Notes under the pieces: model-generated
What the model saw: only the letters and a program-made list of their open reading frames with translations
What the model was told of the DNA's origin: nothing
Databases searched by the model: none
Origin: Prado023 sp964418695
GTDB lineage: Bacteria > Actinomycetota > Actinomycetes > S36-B12 > CAIYMF01
Direction: 5' to 3'
Assembly (NCBI GenBank): GCA_964418695.1
Contig: CAYQMN010000009.1
Location: forward strand, 55,822-119,821
Length of the DNA stretch: 64,000 bases
Shown here: positions 28,255 through 36,100 of the stretch, in pieces
Layout: the number at the start of each line of letters is the position of its first letter
Numbering within the stretch: position 1 is the stretch's first letter
Translations under genes and position numbers: made by a program

Positions 28255-29778
28255 CTAGGCGCGCCGCTCGAACATCCCCGCGACCGCCGCCAGCCCCAGC
28301 ACCGAGCGGGCCGCGTACTGCGAGCGCCACATGCCGCCGTGGCAGGCACCGTCGACGAAGAGCTGCATCGGGTGCGAGATCGGCACGTCGGGGTTCGCGG
28401 TGGACAGCGGGTTGCGCAGGTCGTGGACCAGCAGCGCGGCCATGATCGCGTTGGACGTGTCCGGCTCGAAGATCTCCAGCCCGAACCGCCCGGCACCCGC
28501 GTAGGCGGCGGCCAGCGCCTTGTTCTTGACCACCGAGACCGTGCGCGTGCTGGGCGCCACGTTCAGCGAGACGCGCACGCCGTCCTCGCGAGCCACCATC
28601 GCCCGCCAGCGCTGCAGGCGCTTGGCCAGCAGGTAGTTGGGGCCCTGCTGGGAGACCAGGCAGTCGCAGACGCCGAACTCGACGCCATTGGTCGTCCACA
28701 CCGTGCCGGGGTAGTTCTTGTCGAACGTGCCGACCAGCCGCAGCGGCCGGCGCAACGGTCGCCACACCCCGGCCGCCCGCCAGCGCCGGCGTGACTCCTC
28801 GACGGCGTCGATCCCGACGGCGAACACGTCGGTCGGGGTGGCCAGCCAGGCCAGCGTCACGTCGCGCCCCTGGCCGATCAGGTCCATGCCGATCGCGTCG
28901 ATCGCCAGGGACACCCGCACATGCAGCGGCCCGTCTGCGTAGACGTAGTTGCCCAGGGTGAACGGACCGTCGATGGAGGCCAGCCAGGTGCGGATCTCCG
29001 GGCCCTGTGTGAGCAGGTTGGCCCCGGCGACCGCGGCCAGCGCGCTGCCCGACAGCTGGGTGCGATCCAGCCCGCCGGAGACCGCGACCGGCACCTTGAG
29101 CCGACCGGCCCGGCCCTCGGCGTCGGCCAGGATCCGTCGCCACAGGTCCGGGCGCGGCAGGTCCAGCGCCCAGGCCATCGCGCCCCAGTCGAGCAGGCAC
29201 TTCAGCGGGCCCATCTCCGCACCGGCGCCGAGCACGGCGACGTCCTCGCCGGTCAGATCCAGGGCGTCCGGGTTCTTGACCAGCCAGGTCAGGGCGGTCG
29301 CGAAGCTCGGCTCCACGATGCCGTCGGCGACCCACACGTCGAGCTGGTGGCGCAGGTCCGCCCCGGAGAGCTGGGCCCCGTGGTAGGGGATGACCAGCTC
29401 GGTGACGGCGCGGCCCTTGCCGGCCACCTCGACGGTCTCGAACGCCGGCTCGGTGTACTGGGCGAACGCCTCGGTCACGCTGGTCGTCTGCCCGTCGCGG
29501 GTGAACGTGAACCGGTCGTACAGGCTGGCCAGTGCGTCGCGGCTCATCTGCACGGTGCCGCCGCTGGCCTTGAGCCCGGACTCCACCAGGTCACGCGCCG
29601 GGGTCATGTAGTCCTTGCGCCAGTTCTCGGTGCCCTCGATGCGCCGGGCCAGCAGGGCGTCGGTGGCCCGGGCGGCGTCGGCGAACACCGCACGCCCGGT
29701 GGACATGGAGGAGACCCGGCCGTTGACGGCGGGGAAGTCCAGCCCGCGGTTCGCGTCGAGCTCGGTCACCGGACTCAC
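28255..29778 (-). CDS. Conserved protein of unknown function coupled to glgA
   Basis: 507 residues. Its GTG start overlaps the glgA stop (GTGA), so translation is probably coupled. A central VAVLGAGAEMGPLKCLLDWG looks like a Rossmann-type dinucleotide loop, preceded by a helical N-terminus with FTFTRDGQTTSVTEAF. Late segments include NYPGTVWTTNGVEFGVCDCLVSQQGPNY. There is no signal peptide or membrane segment. I do not recognise the family. The tight coupling to glycogen synthase suggests a role tied to alpha-glucan metabolism or its control, which is inference only. An internal ATG 24 codons in is a less likely start. Confidence 0.7.
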   Translation of the reverse strand: MSPVTELDANRGLDFPAVNGRVSSMSTGRAVFADAARATDALLARRIEGTENWRKDYMTPARDLVESGLKASGGTVQMSRDALASLYDRFTFTRDGQTTSVTEAFAQYTEPAFETVEVAGKGRAVTELVIPYHGAQLSGADLRHQLDVWVADGIVEPSFATALTWLVKNPDALDLTGEDVAVLGAGAEMGPLKCLLDWGAMAWALDLPRPDLWRRILADAEGRAGRLKVPVAVSGGLDRTQLSGSALAAVAGANLLTQGPEIRTWLASIDGPFTLGNYVYADGPLHVRVSLAIDAIGMDLIGQGRDVTLAWLATPTDVFAVGIDAVEESRRRWRAAGVWRPLRRPLRLVGTFDKNYPGTVWTTNGVEFGVCDCLVSQQGPNYLLAKRLQRWRAMVAREDGVRVSLNVAPSTRTVSVVKNKALAAAYAGAGRFGLEIFEPDTSNAIMAALLVHDLRNPLSTANPDVPISHPMQLFVDGACHGGMWRSQYAARSVLGLAAVAGMFERRA

Positions 29779-30950
29779 CGGGCGGCGTGCTGGTCGATCG
29801 CGCGCTGGTAGACCTCGACGGTGGTCGCCGCGATCTTGTCCCAGCCGAACTGGCCGACGGCCCGCTCGCGGCCGGCGCGACCCATCTGCGCGGCCCGCGC
29901 CGGGTCGGACATGACCGCGTTCAGCGAGTCGCCCACGGCCTGCTCGAAGCCCCGCGGGTCCGACTCGTCGTAGTGCACCAGATGCCCGGTCTCGCCCTCG
30001 ACGACGACCTCCGGGATGCCGCCCACGTCGGAGGCGACCACGGCCGTCTCGCAGGCCATCGCCTCCAGGTTCACGATGCCCAGCGGCTCGTACACCGACG
30101 GGCAGGCGAAGACGCCGGCGTGGGTGAGCGCCTGGACCAGGTGGCCGCGGGTCAGGTGCTGGTTGACCCAGATCATGTTCTGCTCACCCTTGCGCTCGCG
30201 CAGCGCGGCGACGCCGGCCTCGACCTCGGCGCCCAGCTCGGGGGTGTCCGGCGAGGACGCGATGAGGACCAGCGGCACGTCTGCCTCCAGGCGCTCGGCG
30301 GCCTTGAGCAGGTGGGCGATGCCCTTCTGCCGGGTGATCCGCCCGACGAACAGCACGTACGGCCGGCTCGGGTCGATGCCCACCGACTCGATCAGATCGG
30401 TGTTCGCATCGGGCTGGTAGAGCTCGGTGTCGATGCCGTTGAGCACGACGTCGACCTTGTCCGGGTCGACCTGCGGGTAGCAGTCCAGCACGTCGGCGCG
30501 CATTCCCTTGGAGACCGCGATGATCCGGTCGGCGCTCTCGTAGGAGGTGCGCTCGATCCAGGAGCTGAGCCGGTAGCCGCCGCCTAGCTGCTCGGCCTTC
30601 CACGGCCGGCGGGGCTCCAGCGAGTGCGCGGAGATCACGTGCGGCACGTCCAGGAAGGTCTGGCCGACCTGCCCGGCGAAGTTGGCGTACCAGGTGTGCG
30701 AGTGGATCAGCTCCACCTCGGACAGCGCGGCCACCTGCGCCAGGTCGATGCCCATCGCCTGCAGCGAGGCGTTGGCCCCGGCCAGCGTGTCGGGGACCTG
30801 ATGCGCGGTGGCGTCCTCGCGTGGGGCGCCCCAGCACTGGACGTCGACCTCGATCAGCTTGCGCAGCTCACGAGCCAGGTACTCGACATGGACGCCGGCT
30901 CCGCCGTACGCCTCCGGTGGCCACTCGCGCGTGATCAGACCGATTCTCAT
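29775..30950 (-). CDS. glgA: Glycogen synthase (actinobacterial GlgA/GlgM type)
   Basis: 391 residues, GT-B fold glycosyltransferase of family 4/5 type. MRIGLITREWPPEAYGGAGVHVEYL at the start and the C-terminal CPSVYEPLGIVNLEAMAC with its EX7E-like motif are diagnostic of the short actinobacterial enzyme. In mycobacteria this group makes maltose-1-phosphate or extends glucan from ADP-glucose, feeding glycogen synthesis. It is divergent from glgC, which makes the ADP-glucose donor, with 141 bases of shared promoter region. The unknown coupled gene follows. Confidence 0.9.
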   Translation of the reverse strand: MRIGLITREWPPEAYGGAGVHVEYLARELRKLIEVDVQCWGAPREDATAHQVPDTLAGANASLQAMGIDLAQVAALSEVELIHSHTWYANFAGQVGQTFLDVPHVISAHSLEPRRPWKAEQLGGGYRLSSWIERTSYESADRIIAVSKGMRADVLDCYPQVDPDKVDVVLNGIDTELYQPDANTDLIESVGIDPSRPYVLFVGRITRQKGIAHLLKAAERLEADVPLVLIASSPDTPELGAEVEAGVAALRERKGEQNMIWVNQHLTRGHLVQALTHAGVFACPSVYEPLGIVNLEAMACETAVVASDVGGIPEVVVEGETGHLVHYDESDPRGFEQAVGDSLNAVMSDPARAAQMGRAGRERAVGQFGWDKIAATTVEVYQRAIDQHAAR

Positions 30951-31091
30951 GCCGGGCAGCCTAGGACCGGGGAAGGTCAGGTCGCCACGCTTCGCAGGTC
31001 CTGTGCGCTGACACCTGCCGCGACGGGCCGCGTGACCGCCCGGCGCCGCGTCGGCAAGACGGCACCCGGGGGTCATGGCTAGGTTGGCCGC

Positions 31092-32309
31092 ATGGCCAAT
31101 CCCAGGGTTCTCGGTATCGTTCTTGCCGGCGGCGAGGGCAAGCGGCTGATGCCGCTCACGGCCGACCGGGCCAAGCCCGCGGTGCCGTTCGGCGGGTCCT
31201 ACCGCCTCATCGACTTCGTGCTCAGCAACCTGGTGAATGCCGGGTTCGCCCGCATCGCCGTCCTTACCCAGTACAAGTCGCACTCGCTGGACCGGCACAT
31301 CACCCAGACCTGGGCGATGCCCGCGATCCTGGGCGACTACGTGACCGCCGTGCCGGCCCAGCAGCGCCTCGGCCCGCGCTGGTACACGGGGTCGGCCGAC
31401 GCGATCTACCAGAGCCTCAACCTCATCGAGGACGAGAACCCCGATCACCTGATGATCTTCGGCGCGGACAACATCTACCGGATGGATCCGCGCCAGATGC
31501 TCGCCCAGCACCTGGACACCGGTGCCGCGGTGACCGTGGCCGGCATCCGCAAGCCCCGTTCGGAGGCCACCGAGTTCGGCGTGATCGAGCAGGAGGCCAC
31601 GTCCACGAAGATCACCGACTTCCACGAGAAGCCGGCCGACCCGCCGGCCATCCCAGGCAGCCCGGACGAGTCGTTCATCTCGATGGGCAACTACATCTTC
31701 AGCCGGGAGTGGCTGGTGGAGACGCTGCGCGCCGACGCCGCCGACGAGGGCTCGGTGCACGACATGGGCGGCAACATCATCCCGACGCTCACCAGCCAGG
31801 GGATGGCCCACGTCTACGACTTCGGCACGAACGTGATCCCCGGCGAGACCGAGCGCGACAAGGCCTACTGGAAGGACGTCGGCTCGATCGACGCCTACCA
31901 CGAGGCGCACATGGACCTGGTCAGCGTTCACCCGGTGTTCAACCTCTACAACCGCGAGTGGCCGATCATCACCTCGTCGCTGGGCTCACCGCCGCCGGCC
32001 AAGTTCGTCGAGGGTGGCAACGCCCACGAGTCGATCATCGGCGCGGGCTCGGTGATCGCCGGCGGGCACGTGCGCTCCAGCGTGCTGTCCCAGGACGTGA
32101 AGGTCGGCCAGGGTGCCTACGTCGAGGGCGCGGTGCTGCTGCCGGGCGTGCGCATCGGGCACGGCGCGGTGGTCCGCAACGCGATCCTGGACAAGAACGT
32201 GATCGTCCCGGACGGCGCCCAGATCGGCGTGCACTCCGACGTGGACAAGGAGCGCTTCACCGTCTCGACCAACGGCATCGTCGCGGTCGGCAAGGGCACG
32301 ATCATCTAG
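31092..32309 (+). CDS. glgC: Glucose-1-phosphate adenylyltransferase
   Basis: 405 residues. LAGGEGKRLMPLTADRAKPAVPFGG is the pyrophosphorylase nucleotide-binding and catalytic start, followed by YRLIDFVLSN. IFGADNIYRMD, FHEKP and the C-terminal left-handed beta-helix repeats (VRSSVLSQDVKVGQGAYVEGAVLLPGV) complete the enzyme. It makes ADP-glucose from ATP and glucose-1-phosphate, the committed step of bacterial glycogen synthesis, and family members are allosterically controlled by glycolytic intermediates. The ATG at 31092 matches homologues. Confidence 0.95.
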   Translation: MANPRVLGIVLAGGEGKRLMPLTADRAKPAVPFGGSYRLIDFVLSNLVNAGFARIAVLTQYKSHSLDRHITQTWAMPAILGDYVTAVPAQQRLGPRWYTGSADAIYQSLNLIEDENPDHLMIFGADNIYRMDPRQMLAQHLDTGAAVTVAGIRKPRSEATEFGVIEQEATSTKITDFHEKPADPPAIPGSPDESFISMGNYIFSREWLVETLRADAADEGSVHDMGGNIIPTLTSQGMAHVYDFGTNVIPGETERDKAYWKDVGSIDAYHEAHMDLVSVHPVFNLYNREWPIITSSLGSPPPAKFVEGGNAHESIIGAGSVIAGGHVRSSVLSQDVKVGQGAYVEGAVLLPGVRIGHGAVVRNAILDKNVIVPDGAQIGVHSDVDKERFTVSTNGIVAVGKGTII

Positions 32310-32350
32310 CCCGCCCAGCACCTCGCACCTGATGTCGGAGTCACGGCATC

Positions 32351-32520
32351 GAGCGCGCCGAGGAGTGAGCTGAGGTCCGGTCCCGAAGCCGCGCAGCGGC
32401 GAGGGGGCCGGCACTCGGCGAGCCCCGCAGGCTGCCCGCCGGCCGGCGGAGGAGTGAGGCGGGGTTCAGTGGCCGGAGGCCGCGGAACCCGCCGAGCCCC
32501 GCACGCCGGTCGGCCAACAG
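32351..32520 (+). repeat. Modular intergenic repeat, copy A (two modules)
   Basis: Two modules each run from GAGGAGTGAG to CGAGCCCCGC. The second contains the hairpin GGGTTC-agt-GGCC/GGCC-gcg-GAACCC and the first GCCGC/GCGGC. An 85%-like copy lies in opposite orientation at 50141-50312, and the same module ends occur in the tandem array at 8.7 kb. With the promoter below, this fills the 331 bases between glgC and the next gene. Confidence 0.85.
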
Positions 32521-32560
32521 ATACAGCCCGCGAGGGCATGGAATCCGGGCCGAACGACCC

Positions 32561-32589
32561 TTGTCCGGGGTGAAGTGCGGACCTAGCGT
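32561..32589 (+). promoter_or_regulatory. Candidate housekeeping promoter of the DUF6603 operon
   Basis: TTGTCC (32561-32566) and TAGCGT (32584-32589) are separated by 17 bases, a fit to -35/-10 elements of the main actinobacterial sigma factor. The predicted start of transcription would be about 45 bases before the first gene. It lies just after the intergenic repeat. Confidence 0.45.
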
Positions 32590-32640
32590 GGCTGGATCTT
32601 GTCGTGGTGGCAGGAAGGCACCCGCCATGAGGTCCAGGCC

Positions 32641-33120
32641 ATGAGGTCCAGCACGGTGACCCTCGCCCCGGCCCAGCTCGAGGCGCGGATCCGGGAGCGC
32701 CTCCAGGCGGGGCAGGCCGCCCGGGTCGTGGTGTGGCGCAAGGACGAGCAGGCGCTGCTGATCAGGGCCGATCAGGTCCGCGCGCGGATGCTGGACGGCT
32801 GGCTCGTGGTCGCGCTGACGCTGCAGACCGACCAGACCGGGCCAGTGCCGCTCGAGCTGGTCTACCACCTGGGCTCGGCGCGGGCGGGCACGGCCGGACG
32901 GGCCGCGGCCGTGGCCGCGAACGCCGGCTCGCGCGAGGCGACGATGCTCGCCGAGATCTGGGGTGCGGACCTGCAGCGGGTCGTCTGGGACGCCGTCCTG
33001 GATGCGCTGGAGGTCGCGCTGGCGCGCGCGCCCCGCGACCGGGGGGAGAGCCCGACCCTGCGCGGGTTCTCGGCCGGCCCCGAGGGCCTGGCCGTCGACG
33101 TGGTCACCGGGGTGGCGTGA
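32641..33120 (+). CDS. DUF6603 operon gene 1: 159-aa protein, unknown
   Basis: 159 residues with no signal peptide, membrane helix or cysteine motif. The N-terminal part (LEARIRERLQAGQAARVVVW) is helical, the middle has strands around GWLVVALTLQTDQTGPVPLELVYHLG, and the C-terminal half is helical (AEIWGADLQRVVWDAVLDALE). A 14-base tandem duplication, ATGAGGTCCAGGCC, ends exactly at the start codon, so a second ATG lies 14 bases upstream out of frame. The stop overlaps the next start (TGATG), implying co-translation with the giant DUF6603 protein. I do not recognise the family; a small accessory or chaperone-like role is only a guess. Confidence 0.7.
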   Translation: MRSSTVTLAPAQLEARIRERLQAGQAARVVVWRKDEQALLIRADQVRARMLDGWLVVALTLQTDQTGPVPLELVYHLGSARAGTAGRAAAVAANAGSREATMLAEIWGADLQRVVWDAVLDALEVALARAPRDRGESPTLRGFSAGPEGLAVDVVTGVA

Positions 33121-36100
33121 TGGCCGACTTCGACGTCGCTCTGGTCCGGCTGGGGACGCTGCTGGGCCTGTTCGCCGCCCCGGACGACGCGAGCCCGGGC
33201 AGCGTGCGCTGGCAGTGGTTCACCGATCCGCTCGGCGAAGGATTCGCGTCCATGCCACGCAACCGCGAGGAGCTCGGCGGGATCGTCGAGGCGCTGCTCG
33301 GCAACCCGGCCGCCGACTTCGGCGACGACGACCGGTGGGCGCCGTTCGGCGAGTGGGGCGGGGTCGGGCTGGGGTTCACATGGTCGAAGTCGGCCGCTCC
33401 GGCCAGCGATCCGCTGCGGATCGGCCTGGGCGCGTCGGTCGACGCCCCGGTGGCCGGCCAGCAGATCGAGCTGCGGGTCTTGGCCCGGATCCTGCGGATC
33501 CTGGGCGCCGCCAAGGACGTGGACCACGAGCTCGGCCAGGTGAGCTTCGCGGGCTCGTTCCCGGTGCCGAGCTTCCTCGCCAAGGGCGAACTGGGTGGCT
33601 CGGTGTCTCCCACACCGGCCGACATCACCGTCTGGCTGGCCGCGACCGAGACCCGCGACAACGTGCCCGATCGTCGCCAGCTCACCTACCTGCATCCGCC
33701 CGGAGAGGTGCTGGCCTGGGACACCGCGCGGCTGGCCGTGTTCGTCCTGCGCGCCTGGATCCGCCAGCAGGCGGCAGGAGGCGACGACTTCTTCACCCGC
33801 GTGAACGACCACCTGTTCCCGATGCTGGGCGACCCCGCCGACCCGATCGACCCGTTCCCGCTGGTGGACCCGATGGGCCAGCCGGCCACCTTCGACCCGT
33901 GGGCCGACAGCGTGCTGAGCACCGACGGCGGGGCCGCCGGGCCGCTGACCTTCCTCTGGCACGCGAAGGCGCTGCTGACCGGGGTGGAGAGCCCCGACTT
34001 CCTCAGCGGCTCGATGTTCTTCCCGCTGGCCCCCGGCGGCTCCGGGCCGGCGCCGGCCGACCTGGCCGACGCCCTCGGCACGTACGTCGCCCCGCCGCCG
34101 GACCCGGGCGCCTGGGTCGGGATCCTGACCGAGCCGGCCGGGACATGCACGCTGGTGCTGGACGTCAAGACGGCGACGCAGTACTGCCGCATCCCGCTGG
34201 CGACCGCGACCGCCGCCGGGCTGACCCGCCCGGACCTGACTCCCGCCCAGCACCAGGCGATCCTGGCGACGCTGGCCTCGATCGGCCCCGGCGGGCTCCC
34301 GATCGCCGACCAGCTCCTGCACGGCGGCGACCACGCGCTGACCCTGCTGTCGGTGACGGTCGCGCAGGGCGACGCGCCTGTGGGGTTGGACGGCGAGTAC
34401 CGCCTCGACGTCGTGATCCCGACGAGCCCCAGCGACCCGGTGCGCCTGAGCCTGCTCACCCCGCTGCTCGACCTCGCCTTCCCGCTGCAGACGGCCGAGG
34501 TCGCCGGGATGGTCGGCGGCCTGGTGACCCGGACCGTGAAGGCCGCCCTGCCCGACGACGACCTGGGTCCGATGATCGCCGCCGCCGCGGACGTGGCCCA
34601 GGCGTGCCTGGCGGTCGCGGGCGGGAACGGCGGGCCGGCGCCGGACGAGCTCGCGCTGACCTTGCTCTCGGCCGTCCTGGCCGCGGCCGGGCAGGGCGAG
34701 GAGATCACCGTCCCCATCGAGGGCTTCACGCTCACGGTCGGGTTCACCGGCGGGCTGCTCTCGGTCAATGTGGGCTTCGGCCCGATCGCCCCCGAGTCCG
34801 ACGACGACCCGCAGATCAGCGTCGGCTCGGTCAACGCGGGCGTGGTCGTGAAGCCCGATGGACCCACCTTCCTCGACGGATTCCAGGTCGGGTTCACCGA
34901 CCTGCGCCTGGGCACGAGCCAGAACGGCGGTGGCATCGTCGCCAGCCTCATCCCGGACATGCGCGAGCTGTCCGGCTTCTCGCTGATGCTCACCTACTCG
35001 GCCAGCTCGAACCCGCCGGTCATGGTGACCGGCGGGGGCAAGATCCCCATCCAGCAGACCCTCGGCCCCTTGGAGATCGCCGCGCTCCTCGTGGACATCC
35101 GCGCGGACTCGATGGCCATCGGCCTGGACCTGGGATTCGAGCTCGGACCGATCCTGGTCGCCGCCTACGAGCTGGGGCTGGAGATCGGCTTCCTCGACGG
35201 GTCGGTCACCCCGTTCCTGCACGGCCTCGGCCTGTCCATGGACACCGATGCGATCAAACTCGGCGGGTTCTTCGCGGCGGTCGAGAACGACGGGACCACC
35301 GACTACGTGGGCGGCGCGCTCGTCTCGGTCGCCGGCTACTTCGAGCTGTCCGCCATCGGCGGGTACACCCAGCTGGCCGACGAGACCCCGTCGCTGTTCC
35401 TCTTCGCCTCGCTGGTCGCGCCCCTCGGCGGGCCGCCGTGGTTCTTCATGACCGGCGTGGCCGGCGGGTTCGGATTCAACCGCACCCTCCCGGCGCCCGG
35501 GCTCATGACGGACCACCCGTTCCTCAAGGTGATGAGCGGCCAGCTCGCGATCAGCGGCGACGCCGTCGAGGCCCTGACCGAGCTGAGCACCCACTTCGCC
35601 GCGCAGAAGGGGCAGCACTGGATCGCGGCGGGCATCCAGTTCGTCTCGTTCGGGTTCATCAACGGCAAGGTCGTCATCGCCATCGGGTTCGGCCACCACC
35701 TCTCGTTCACGATCCTGGGGATGGCCTCGTTCAGCCTCGAGCCGCTGGCCTACATCGAGATCGGGATCGAGGCCACCGCCGACGAGGAGCACTTCTCGGT
35801 GCGGGCGCGCCTGTCGCCGAGCAGCTACGTGCTGCACCCGGACATCTTCAGCCTGCAGGGCGACATCGCGCTGTGCGCCTGGTACGCCCCACCGCACGAC
35901 GGCGACTTCCTCTTCTCCATCGGCGGCTACCACCCCCTGTTCAAGAAGCCGGAGCACTACCCGGAGCTGGTCCGGGTCGGCTGCACGGCCACGCTCTACG
36001 ACTTCGTCCACCTGAGCATCGAGGTGTTCTTCGCGTGCACCCCGCAGGCGCTGATGGCCGGGGCGAAGGCGGCGCTGTGGGCCGAGTTCATGGGGATCGC

